Assembly: GCF_029457495.1 (NCBI RefSeq)
Contig: NZ_CP120363.1
Location: 124,001 to 188,000 of the forward strand
Direction: 5' to 3'
Length of the DNA stretch: 64,000 nt
From: Chelativorans sp. AA-79
Lineage (GTDB): Bacteria; Pseudomonadota; Alphaproteobacteria; Rhizobiales; Rhizobiaceae
Made by a program: the position numbers and the translations under genes. The notes under the pieces are model-generated. The model was not told the DNA's origin. It saw nothing but the letters and a program-made list of their open reading frames with translations, and ran no database searches. Shown piece after piece: positions 36,126-44,377 of this stretch; position 1 is the first letter of the stretch, and each line of letters begins with the position of its first letter.

Positions 36126-36902
36126 TCAAGATAGCTTGTCCTCGACGATATCGTCTTCTGGTTGTTCTTCACCGTTGTCCTCTCCGCTCGCCAGACCGAC
36201 CGGGATATCTCCCGACAGCAGCTTTTCCTTTGAAAGCAGCCCGGCATCTTCGAGCGCCTCGAAATCCGGCAGGTCGCGCAACGTGTCGAGGCCGAACTCG
36301 AGCAGAAATTCTTTGGTCGTGACGTAGGTGTAAGGCGCACCGGGTGTCGGGCTGCGCGGCCCGGAGGCGATAAAGCCGGCGCCGCGCAGATGGCCGATCA
36401 CGTCGCGCGAAACTTCTTTCCCAAAAAACGACGACAGTTCTCCGCGCGTAATCGGCTGGAAATAAGCGATACACATCAGCACCAACACCTCCGACTGCGT
36501 CAGGTCTCCGGCACGCCCATTGCCGCCGGCGGCAGTGCCAAATGCACTTCGGATGGCGTCGGCATAGACCGGGCGGGTGAGGTGCTTCCACCCACCTGCG
36601 ACGGCGACCAGATCATAGGGGCGCCCGCGCAGTTCCTCGCGAATATCGTCGATCAGCAGATCGATGCTGCAGCTTTTTCCGACGATGCGGGCCAGCGTTT
36701 CGCGCGTGACCGGTTCGCTCGCCGCAAAGATCGTTGCTTCGACCCGATGCATCCATTCCCGCCAGCGCGCCTCGGGCGGCAGATGATCCAGCTCCCTGTC
36801 AAACAGGCGGTCTCCTGGGCGCTGGTCAGCTGATCGTCGTTCGCCTGATCGGCCTTCGCCTCCCTGCCCTCCCCTTCGCCCCTTCGTTGCGCCCTCAGCC
36901 AT
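36126..36902 (-). CDS. scpB: ScpB-like condensin subunit, plasmid version
   Basis: A 258-residue protein from ATG 36902 (MAEGATKGRRGGQGG). A charged 45-residue leader is followed by ScpB-type paired winged helices: WMHRVEATIFAASEPVTRETLARIVG and YVTTKEFLLEFGLDTLRDLPDFEAL. Chromosomal ScpB joins ScpA and SMC in chromosome condensation. Plasmid-borne copies next to DUF1403 genes are frequent in rhizobia and their role is not established. It lies 5 bp downstream of the DUF1403 gene, hence one operon. A longer frame upstream of 36902 is a shadow of DUF1403. Confidence 0.85.
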   Translation of the reverse strand: MAEGATKGRRGGQGGEGRSGERRSADQRPGDRLFDRELDHLPPEARWREWMHRVEATIFAASEPVTRETLARIVGKSCSIDLLIDDIREELRGRPYDLVAVAGGWKHLTRPVYADAIRSAFGTAAGGNGRAGDLTQSEVLVLMCIAYFQPITRGELSSFFGKEVSRDVIGHLRGAGFIASGPRSPTPGAPYTYVTTKEFLLEFGLDTLRDLPDFEALEDAGLLSKEKLLSGDIPVGLASGEDNGEEQPEDDIVEDKLS

Positions 36903-36907
36903 TGTGT

Positions 36908-37942
36908 CTAGAGCCCGTAGATGCGGAAGGTTGGTCGGCCCGACAGCTCGCGGATGGCGCCGAGCTCGACCAGCCGGTCGAACAGGCGACGCAGGCCACG
37001 GTCGCTCATGCCCGCGATCTTTTGCGAGGCGACGATCGCATCGTCTGACAGGAGCCTTTCGACAACGGCGTCCGCCGCCTTGGCCCGGAGTTTCGGCGCA
37101 ACGGCAAGCAGCCGGTCTGCCCGGCGCTCGAACTCCACGAAAAGATCGATGGCGCGCAGCGCGGAACGAACCTGAGCGGCGAGCAGGTTTTTCGCCAGAT
37201 CGGAGCCAGCCTCGATACCAGTTGCCGCAAGGGCGGCCGTGATGCGACGCGGGCGACCGGAACCCATGCCCAAGGCTGCTTCGGCGCCCAATAGCGGCAT
37301 AGCATGTGCCCAACCCAGCCGTTGCGCCTGCAGGGCGTCGGCGAGCCAGCATCCGAAGGCGCGTCCGAAATCGTGTCGTTCGGTGGCGATGAACGCGCCG
37401 GTCAGCATGCCGACCATTCCGATACCGGCGCCGAGTTGCCGGACATCATCCGCCAGATCGCTGAGCACCGCATCGTCCGGGGCGTGGCCGAACTCTTCCA
37501 GCACCGCAGCGAGGTTTTTCTCCGTCAAAAGTTCCGCCGCGGGCCGTGCCGCCAGCCGACGCCAGGCGAGCAGCAAACGACCGGCGGGCCCGACATTGTC
37601 GCCCGGTCGTGTGAGCAGCACGGCATCGCGCAGCGCCGCTTCATTCTCGATGCGGCCAGCCTGCTTTGCCGTTATCGCGGCCGCCGACAGTGCCAGGCGC
37701 TGCCTCCAGGCGCCGGCCCACCGCTCCTGCCGGCGGACTACCGCATCGAGCGCACCGATGGCGGCGCCGGAGACGAGCGCGACATCCTCAAGGGCATTTA
37801 GCCCTACGCCGTTTCCGGCAAGGCTTTGCGCCTCCGGGGCGGCCCTGCGCAACCAGGCCGGCACCGCCGCCATCGGCACGGCCGAAGCAGAGCCGGGAAG
37901 GGCGCCGTGGCGAAGCAGCGAGGGTTTCGGACGCAGAAACAT
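36908..37942 (-). CDS. DUF1403 family protein
   Basis: A 344-residue protein if ATG 37942 (MFLRPKPSLLRHG) is used; a GTG at 37990 would add 16 residues. It is alanine- and leucine-rich and helical, with blocks SGAAIGALDAVVRRQERWAGAWRQRLAL and DAVLLTRPGDNVGPAGRLLLAWRRL that I associate with DUF1403, a rhizobial plasmid family of unknown function found next to ScpB-like genes. Both genes together may form a replicon-organising module; that is inference. Upstream is an AT-rich stretch with repeated ATAACG elements (38013-38044), a possible operator. Confidence 0.8.
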   Translation of the reverse strand: MFLRPKPSLLRHGALPGSASAVPMAAVPAWLRRAAPEAQSLAGNGVGLNALEDVALVSGAAIGALDAVVRRQERWAGAWRQRLALSAAAITAKQAGRIENEAALRDAVLLTRPGDNVGPAGRLLLAWRRLAARPAAELLTEKNLAAVLEEFGHAPDDAVLSDLADDVRQLGAGIGMVGMLTGAFIATERHDFGRAFGCWLADALQAQRLGWAHAMPLLGAEAALGMGSGRPRRITAALAATGIEAGSDLAKNLLAAQVRSALRAIDLFVEFERRADRLLAVAPKLRAKAADAVVERLLSDDAIVASQKIAGMSDRGLRRLFDRLVELGAIRELSGRPTFRIYGL

Positions 37943-38460
37943 CGAAACACGATGAATGATGGCGGCGCTTTTTGCAACCGTAAAGGCCACAATCCGCCGC
38001 GCCTGTCGCGGATAAATAACGAGTGATAACGTTGCATTATCGTTCGTTTTGGTCTTTATAGAGGAAATGGCCTCTGTGGCTCGCTTTTCATCGCCGGACG
38101 GCCTCCTTCAGGCGTCAGATCGACGAGAATTCGCATCCATTGAGCGGACCGGGTTCGCGGCCATTTCCCGGACAGCGGCCGCGGACAGTCTTTCTCGTCG
38201 AGCAGAATGCCCGAAATCGACGTCAATCGTGCCTGCGCTCGAAATCTCGCGCACCATTGTGAGACTGGCTGAATCGGATTTCGTGAGACTACGCAACATG
38301 GCGTGTAGTCTCACGATATCTGAATCGCCTGCGCATCGCAGCGCGGCTGGGGCGGCAGTCCCACCCCGGGCGCCGCCGCCGAGTTTTCGGCAAGCGCAGC
38401 ATCGATCAGGCGCGCCCGAACACACTCCCGCTTTCGCCGAGGCAGCTCTTCCGCTGCGAT
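37943..38460. other. Intergenic region between DUF1403 and tniQ of module 2
   Basis: Contains the AT-rich ATAACG/CGTTAT elements near 38017-38045 (likely DUF1403 promoter) and a strong palindrome at 38281-38316. From about 38365 to 38460 the minus strand encodes what looks like the lost C-terminus of TniQ (RKRECVRARLIDAALAE). Open frames on the plus strand here are not convincing. Confidence 0.55.
38281..38316. repeat. 36-bp palindrome near the end of module 2
   Basis: TCGTGAGACTACGC, a 6-base spacer, then GCGTGTAGTCTCACGA. The outer 11 bp of each arm pair perfectly, with a two-base bulge nearer the centre. A third partial copy (TTGTGAGACTGGC) lies just upstream near 38258. It could be a transposon end, a recombination site or a terminator without T tract. 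Confidence 0.6.
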
Positions 38461-39498
38461 TCAGCGCGGATCCGCCAGAATTTGACGGGCCAGGCGCTCG
38501 TATTCGGCCGCCGAGCGCTGCTGCTGAACGTGCGACCGTCGGCTTGAGCTTGAGAGGCGTATCTGTCGTGGCGCGGCCCGCCGCACCAGATGCGCGGCGG
38601 CAGGCGGCAGCGTACCGTCGACGCGCAGTTCAGGGCCGAAAACATCGTCGAGAGCCAGCAGCGTGACGACGCGCCACCGTACCGGCAACAGGCCGAGCGG
38701 AGTTTTGGCGCCGACGGCATGCCGGACGACATTGGGGCAGCGCCAGCCCACTTCGTTGAACCACAGCGCCAGCACCGGCCGCGCGGCGGCCGGATGATCG
38801 AGCGGCGCCCAGAGGTTCGCAAGCGCCTTCTCGAACTGCTCCTGCTCGGGATTTTTACCGTTGACGCTCGCCGCGATCCGCTGCTGGGTGGCCAGCGCCG
38901 TCGCCACGAGGGCGGAATCGTGCGGCCGATCGCCCTCCCCTCCCCCATCGGTCAGAATCAGTCCGCAATAGCTGCAGACAGGCTGCGCGCGGCCTTCAAG
39001 CAGGCGAAAAGCCACGGAAAGACGCCGGTGGCACGACACGCAGTGATCGTGCAGCAACTCGCCATGAACCGGGCAGATGCAGCGTTCCGCGAGCATCCAT
39101 CCGGCTCGCAAATAGCCGTCGCGCCCCGCGGATTGATCGGCAGCGAAGCAGGCGAGACAGACCGGGGTCGACCCGGTCACTGTCATCGGTGTCCATTCCG
39201 GCCCCCGGCTCGCGTACCATGATCGCGGACGTCGCGGATAGCGCCTGCTCAAAGCCAGGCGTTGCAGTCGCTCGGGGTCGACACCGCACGCCTGCGCCCA
39301 CACCCTCGTCTGATCCTGTGCTAACGTCCTGTCGTCGATCGACAAGGGCGACGAATAGCAACTGCCGTCGTGGGCGAAATGACCGGCCAACTCCTGCCCC
39401 GTAAGGCCATAGCGGCACGCCACCCGCGCCATCCAGGATGACAGCAACTCGTCGCGATAGGGCCGCGGCGCGACAGGCAGACGACCCGGCCCCATCAC
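38461..39498 (-). CDS. tniQ: TniQ-like target-selection protein, module 2 (shortened by a stop codon)
   Basis: 345 residues with LPVAPRPYRDELLSSWMARVACRYG at the N-terminus and zinc-type pairs CLACFAAD, CPVHGELLHDHCVSC and CSYCG. The start is a GTG at 39498 overlapping the tniB stop (GTGA). Compared with the paralogue of module 3, the frame ends early at a TGA (38461) where the paralogue has Trp, and the homologous tail continues in frame to about 38365. About 35 residues are thus lost, and the effect on function is unclear. It would direct the module 2 transposase to a target site. Confidence 0.85.
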   Translation of the reverse strand: MMGPGRLPVAPRPYRDELLSSWMARVACRYGLTGQELAGHFAHDGSCYSSPLSIDDRTLAQDQTRVWAQACGVDPERLQRLALSRRYPRRPRSWYASRGPEWTPMTVTGSTPVCLACFAADQSAGRDGYLRAGWMLAERCICPVHGELLHDHCVSCHRRLSVAFRLLEGRAQPVCSYCGLILTDGGGEGDRPHDSALVATALATQQRIAASVNGKNPEQEQFEKALANLWAPLDHPAAARPVLALWFNEVGWRCPNVVRHAVGAKTPLGLLPVRWRVVTLLALDDVFGPELRVDGTLPPAAAHLVRRAAPRQIRLSSSSRRSHVQQQRSAAEYERLARQILADPR

Positions 39499-40424
39499 CC
39501 GGCCGCCGCCAGCGGCATCCGCCGGCGTGCCGATTGCGTCATCGACACAAGCGGTAGCACGAGTTCGTCTCCAAAACTCAGCAGGTCGAGCCGTTCCCGT
39601 CCCGACCGGATCGCCTCCTCGGCCGCCGTTTCGATCAGCCGGAAAATCCGCGCAGTGACGCCGCTGGTGAGCATGTGGATCCGTTCACGAACCGCGGCGC
39701 TTTCGAGGTCAGAAGGCGCGCGTAGCGGCAGAATGCCGGCCAGGCTCTTCAAAAGCCGCGCCAAGGCGTGATCGTTCTTCCAGGGCTTTAGGTGAAACGC
39801 CTCGAAGCGCTCGGCGAGCTGCGCGTCGGTGAGCAAGGCCTGGCGCGCCAGATCGGTGCCGGCGCAGACCAGAGGAATCCGCAAATCGTTTGCGAGAAAC
39901 CGCAGCGCATTCAGAAAAATCCGCTGTTGCCGGTAGGTTCCCGCCAGCATTCCGTTGACCTCGTCGAGCACGATCATCCTGGCGCCGACGGTGCGTAGCA
40001 GCGAACGACAGATGTCCTTCTCACGGGCAAGCGTTCCGCCGACGAGCGCCGGAGCCTGCAGACTGGCCAGCAATTCCCGATAAAGGTCGCGCTCGACCGG
40101 CTCCGAGGGTACCTGCGCCACGACGACCGGTCTGTTCGTAACGCCGGTCGACTGGCAGAAAGTGGCCGGGTGCGCGCGCTCGAACTTGCGGACGATCTTG
40201 GTCTTGCCCATGCCGGTGTCGCCATAGATCAGCAGGCAAGGCATGCGGTCGCGCGGCGGATAGGCCAGCAACGCATTCAAACGGACGAGCGCGGCTTCCG
40301 CCTGCTCAAAACCAATCCAGCGGTCTGCCTTGATCCAGGCAATGCGCTCTTCGTCAGGCAGCCCGGCAGAGCGGCGGTAGCACTCGTCGAGGTGCTCGTA
40401 GGTCCCCTCCCCTCTCACGACCAT
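39495..40424 (-). CDS. tniB: TniB AAA+ ATPase, module 2
   Basis: A 309-residue AAA+ protein with Walker A GDTGMGKT, Walker B MIVLDEVNGML and sensor region LVCAGTDLARQAL. The start is taken at ATG 40424 (MVVRGEGTYEHLDECYRR), overlapping the tniA stop as in module 3. It regulates the transposase and carries the target complex. About 60-70 percent of residues match TniB of module 3 by eye, while those of modules 1 and 4 are more distant. Confidence 0.9.
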   Translation of the reverse strand: MVVRGEGTYEHLDECYRRSAGLPDEERIAWIKADRWIGFEQAEAALVRLNALLAYPPRDRMPCLLIYGDTGMGKTKIVRKFERAHPATFCQSTGVTNRPVVVAQVPSEPVERDLYRELLASLQAPALVGGTLAREKDICRSLLRTVGARMIVLDEVNGMLAGTYRQQRIFLNALRFLANDLRIPLVCAGTDLARQALLTDAQLAERFEAFHLKPWKNDHALARLLKSLAGILPLRAPSDLESAAVRERIHMLTSGVTARIFRLIETAAEEAIRSGRERLDLLSFGDELVLPLVSMTQSARRRMPLAAAG

Positions 40425-42069
40425 TCCTCGACGGCATAGACGGGGACCTTGCTCCAATCGATCGGCCGGTCGTCCTCAGCTTGCTTGGGCTCGTTTGGTG
40501 CGGGCGATTTGTTTGAAGCGGCAGAGCCGAGCGCGCGCTCACGCTTCTCCGCCAGCTGCCGCGCCGCCTTGGTGCGCAAGGTCGCCTCATCGACCAGTAC
40601 GCGCTGGGCCTCGATGGTCTCGAAGATCAGCTGCTCGTCGACCAGCGCCAGACCGCGCTCCCGCAGGGCGGTCCGGGCGCGGCGATGCTCGCCGAGCGTG
40701 ATCGGCGGGCGCCGCAGATCGGCAAAGCGGACCGGCCAGCGCATACCGTCCGGAGCACGCACGAAAACTTTCGAAAGATCGCGCGGATCGTAGGAAACGC
40801 GCAGCGGCCGATCGAGCCGGCCGGCCCAGATGCTCAGCACGTCATCCCAGTAGCGAAGACCGAACAGGTGAATGCCATCACGCCGCACCAGCCGCTCCAC
40901 GCTGGGCAGGAAATCGACCATGAAACCCGCGAGATCATAGGGATGACGCACCGGCCTGACACGGCGGGCCGCGGCCTCATGCCATGCTGCAAGCGGCGGA
41001 ATCCCCAGCGTTCCATGCCGATCGGCGTGATAGCGCGTGATTTCGAGCGCCATCCATCGCTCCAGTTCATCGAGCGTCATCGCTGCATTGGCGTCCGAAT
41101 CGTAGCCGCCGCGCTCGTCGATGTCGCTGAAGGTCGTGCCAGGCAGGAGGTGGACGGCGCCCATCATGGTGCCGATCAGCCGCTCGATATGCCCGCCATA
41201 GTGGGGCGTGGCGACCGGACGGTGGATGAGGTCGATGCCATATTCCTCGGCGCCGCGCCGCAGCGCGCGCGACCGGAATTCCTTGGCGTTGTCGACGTGG
41301 ATCGCGTCCGGAACCCCGGAGATCGGCCATTCCGCATCGATCCCCACCCTGCGAGCCAGGCCTCTTTTGGCTGCACGAGGTGCTGGATCGCGAGCGCCAC
41401 CGAGACCGTCGACGGCGCCTCGAGCGTCAGGTAGAAGCCCGCGATCATGCGGCTCGCGATGTCGATGGCAAGCGTCAGCCACGGCCGCTGCAGTGGCCGG
41501 CGATATCGGCGATCGACGACAATGACATCGACCAGCGTGTGGTCGATCTGGACTACGTCGAACGCGCACTCGGCGGTATATTCTCCCGGCACCGGCCGGA
41601 AGCGATCGCGTGCTGCCTTCGAGCCTTCCCGTGCCCTGGTAAGTTCGGCGGGGTCCGTGGCCACGATCCGCGCCTTCACCGCATGCCAGGATGGTGCGCG
41701 CACGCCACGCGAGCGGCAGAGCCCGCGGATCTCCTTCTGCAGCCGACTGATGCTTGGTTTCTGGCGCGTCTTGTAGAAGTCCCGGAGCGCTTCGGCGATT
41801 ACCGCTTCGGTCTCGTCCGGCAACCGGCGGCTGCCTTTTCTCGTGCCCGCCGGACGCGGCAGCAGCGAACTCGTGACCGGATGCTCCCGATAAGCCCTGA
41901 TCAGCTCGTAAAGTCGGGTTCGCCTGAGGCCGAGCTCACAGCAAGCCCGGAAGAAATCGGATCGGCTTGGGCTATCGAGCGAAACGAGCCTTCGGATCAC
42001 GATCTCCCTTGCAACCGCCTCATTCCAGGCGGCATCATCGACCGTGTCCTTGTCGGGCCCGTGAACCAC
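40415..42069 (-). pseudogene. tniA: TniA/TnsB-like transposase, module 2, one frameshift
   Basis: The N-terminal frame (from GTG at about 42069: VVHGPDKDTVDDAAWNEAV) carries the DNA-binding domain and the first catalytic Asp (VVQIDHTLVDVIVVD). At QPKEAWLA near 41355 the frame is lost by one base. The other frame continues RRVGIDAEWPISGVPDAIHVDNAKEFRSRA (second Asp) and GGHIERLIGTMMGAVHLLPGTTF (Glu) to the end at 40415. All catalytic residues survive, but on two frames. A sequencing error or a real lesion would look the same. The total of about 550 residues equals module 3. Confidence 0.88.
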
Positions 42070-42138
42070 AGCGGCCTCGCCGTAAAGTTCGTCCGCTCGA
42101 ATGTTACAAAAATCCGCTGATTCGGCTAGAATCCGGCA

Positions 42139-43428
42139 ATGAACTCCAAATATGATTCGCGCCAGATCAATAAGTTGTCGTCCGTTGACGAAACGCGAGC
42201 GACAGCCCCTGTCGTCGAGCAGAAGCCCAAAAATAGCGCCGAGCGACCCTCGGAACCGTCCCACAGCACGGGGCCGGCGGACAATGTTTCAGCCGCGCGG
42301 GTGTCGGCCGAACCCGCCGCGGCGGATTCCGACGACCTGCCCGACATCGTCGATCTCGTCATGGAGATGGGCCGCGCGCCGGAAGAGCCGTCCGCCGAAG
42401 CCGCCTCCCCTCTTCCGGCCGTCGCCAATCCTCGACTGCCGGCGCATCTCGATGCGCTCGCCGGCCGCGCACGCGATTATGTCGAGGCCGCGAGCTCGGC
42501 CAACACGCGCCGCGCTTACGCCGCCGACTGGAAGCACTTTTGCGCCTGGTGCAGGCGTCAAAATCTTGATCCCCTGCCGCCGGATCCACAGGTCGTCGGG
42601 CTCTACATCACCGCCTGCGCGTCCGGAACGGCGACCGGCGAAAAGAAGCCGAACTCCGTCTCGACGATCGAGCGCCGCCTGTCATCGCTGACGTGGAACT
42701 ATACGCAGCGCGGCCAGCCGCTCGACAGGAAGGACCGCCATATCGCGACCGTCATGGCCGGCATCCGCAACAAGCATGCCGCCCCGCCCCGGCAGAAGGA
42801 GGCGGTGCTGCCCGAAGATCTGATCGCCATGCTGGAAACGCTGGATCGCGGCACCCTGCGCGGCCTGCGGGATCGCGCCGTGCTGCTTCTCGGCTTCGCT
42901 GGTGGCCTGCGCCGCTCCGAGATCGTCGGGCTGGATGTCGGCCGCGATCAGACCGAGGACGGTCGCGGCTGGATCGAATTCTTCCCGGACAAGGGCGTGC
43001 TGGTGACGCTGCGCGGCAAAACCGGCTGGCGCGAGGTCGAGATCGGGCGCGGCTCCTCCGACGCCACCTGCCCGGTCGTGGCGCTGCAGACCTGGCTGAA
43101 GCTCGGCCGCATCGCCCATGGGCCGCTGTTCCGCCGCGTCACTGGCCAGGGCAAGGCGGTCGGCGCCGAGCGGCTCAACGACCAGGAGGTCGCCCGTCTG
43201 GTCAAGCGCACCGCGCTGGCCGCCGGCGTGCGCGGCGATCTGTCCGAAGGCGAGCGCGAACTGCTGTTTTCCGGGCATTCGCTGCGCGCCGGCCTCGCCT
43301 CCTCGGCCGAGGTCGATGAGCGTTACGTGCAAAAACAACTCGGCCACGCCTCCGCCGAGATGACCCGCAAATACCAGCGCCGGCGTGACCGGTTTCGGGT
43401 CAACCTTACCAAGGCGTCGGGGCTTTAA
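42139..43428 (+). CDS. Tyrosine recombinase divergent from module 2
   Basis: A 429-residue phage-integrase-family protein. The N-terminal 90 residues are a polar leader. The core-binding domain follows (AGRARDYVEAASSANTRRAYAADWKHFCAWCRRQ), then the catalytic domain with Arg in GFAGGLRRSEIVGL, HSLRAGLASSA, QLGHASAEMTRKYQRRRD (second His and the Tyr nucleophile). All catalytic residues are present. It starts 69 bp from the tniA start on the opposite strand, so they share a regulatory region. Over 80 percent of the catalytic domain equals the protein at 54482-55726. It probably resolves or circularises transposition products of the module; no attachment site is evident. Confidence 0.92.
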   Translation: MNSKYDSRQINKLSSVDETRATAPVVEQKPKNSAERPSEPSHSTGPADNVSAARVSAEPAAADSDDLPDIVDLVMEMGRAPEEPSAEAASPLPAVANPRLPAHLDALAGRARDYVEAASSANTRRAYAADWKHFCAWCRRQNLDPLPPDPQVVGLYITACASGTATGEKKPNSVSTIERRLSSLTWNYTQRGQPLDRKDRHIATVMAGIRNKHAAPPRQKEAVLPEDLIAMLETLDRGTLRGLRDRAVLLLGFAGGLRRSEIVGLDVGRDQTEDGRGWIEFFPDKGVLVTLRGKTGWREVEIGRGSSDATCPVVALQTWLKLGRIAHGPLFRRVTGQGKAVGAERLNDQEVARLVKRTALAAGVRGDLSEGERELLFSGHSLRAGLASSAEVDERYVQKQLGHASAEMTRKYQRRRDRFRVNLTKASGL

Positions 43429-43455
43429 AACTCCCCTCCCCTCCCCCGGGCCGGA

Positions 43456-44025
43456 TCAGGACGTGCGCTCTCGTTGTTTTCGTTCCGAGTCTCTTCGCCT
43501 TTTCCAGTCGTCCCAATCGACCGGCTCCGAGCTGACGACACTGAGATCCGCCGGTTTGAAGTGCTCTGTGAAGAGAACGAGGTTCTGACACGGCCATCGC
43601 GCGCTTGGCGCCAGAATGCCATCGAATCCGAGGAAGGCGGCCACATCTCCAATCTCCTGCGTGCGCTCATAGGAGAGAGAGCCATAGGTCTCCGGCGTTA
43701 CCCCAAGTGCCTTCAACTCGGTCAGGTTGGCTATCCGTAACGTCCTTTTGGTGCGGACCGAGATCCGATGGAGGACCGATCGAATTTTGGAAGGAAAGAC
43801 GGGCTGGCGGCTTAAATGAAAGTGGATCTCCTCAAGCGAACCTTCCCGCTCCAGCGAGGTATAGAGCACATCGAACGAGCCCGGATCCCAGCGGGCACCA
43901 GCTGGATAGCCAAGCAGCGGCTCGCGCTCCTCGCGGACAATACGCCAGACATCCCCCTCGAATGACACGCCCTTGTGCGTGTCAAGCAGGTCAAGCAGTT
44001 CGAGATCTCGCGCTCGTCGCTCCAC
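43456..44025 (-). CDS. RES-domain toxin
   Basis: A 189-residue protein with the RES signature: VWRIVREEREPLLGYPAGARWDPGSFDVLYTSLE, EEIHFHLSRQPVFPS, followed by SYERTQEIGDVAAFLGFDGILAPSARWPCQNLVLF. Conserved Arg, Tyr, Glu and Ser positions of the family are visible. RES toxins degrade NAD+ (phosphorylase or glycohydrolase activity) and halt growth until neutralised. It lies 8 bp downstream of an Xre/ParS-type antitoxin gene on the same strand and converges on the tyrosine recombinase gene. Frame intact. Confidence 0.88.
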   Translation of the reverse strand: MERRARDLELLDLLDTHKGVSFEGDVWRIVREEREPLLGYPAGARWDPGSFDVLYTSLEREGSLEEIHFHLSRQPVFPSKIRSVLHRISVRTKRTLRIANLTELKALGVTPETYGSLSYERTQEIGDVAAFLGFDGILAPSARWPCQNLVLFTEHFKPADLSVVSSEPVDWDDWKRRRDSERKQRERTS

Positions 44026-44033
44026 GCGCCGCC

Positions 44034-44372
44034 TCAGATGTAGGCGCCGGCGTCGAGGCGTTCGATCACCGCTAGGACTTCCTGGGTACGATCCGCGTTA
44101 ATGAGATCGATCGCCCGCTCATTGTTGAGAAGCGGATGGCGTGAATGCAGCCAAAGTCGGGTTTCATCGGCAGTGTAAAAGTCAGACAGGCGGTCAACAA
44201 CGTACCGCAGATCGGCAATGACCGTCTGGGTTCGAAGATTTGGAGAGCCGTTGCCGTGCGACCACCGCGACACAGTTGCGGTCGACACATCGACAATGTT
44301 GGCGATGTCCTTGCCCTGCAGGCCTCCCCGAGACCGAAGATCGTCCAGAATTCGTGCTACAGCTGTGCTCAT
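44034..44372 (-). CDS. Xre-type antitoxin with MbcA/ParS toxin-binding domain
   Basis: A 112-residue protein with a helix-turn-helix (LQGKDIANIVDVSTATVSRWSHG) and a C-terminal DUF2384-like region (ADETRLWLHSRHPLLNNERAIDLINADRTQEVLAVIERLDAGAYI). This is the standard partner of RES toxins: it covers the NAD site and autoregulates through its helix-turn-helix. It lies between an unknown gene (5 bp upstream) and the toxin (8 bp downstream), so all three are likely one transcript. Confidence 0.9.
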   Translation of the reverse strand: MSTAVARILDDLRSRGGLQGKDIANIVDVSTATVSRWSHGNGSPNLRTQTVIADLRYVVDRLSDFYTADETRLWLHSRHPLLNNERAIDLINADRTQEVLAVIERLDAGAYI

Positions 44373-44377
44373 GTCAT

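Noticed and set aside
38049..38666. Plus-strand 205-residue frame and minus-strand 105-residue frame near module 2
   Set aside because: Composition is shadow-like; the region instead holds a palindrome and the lost tail of TniQ.
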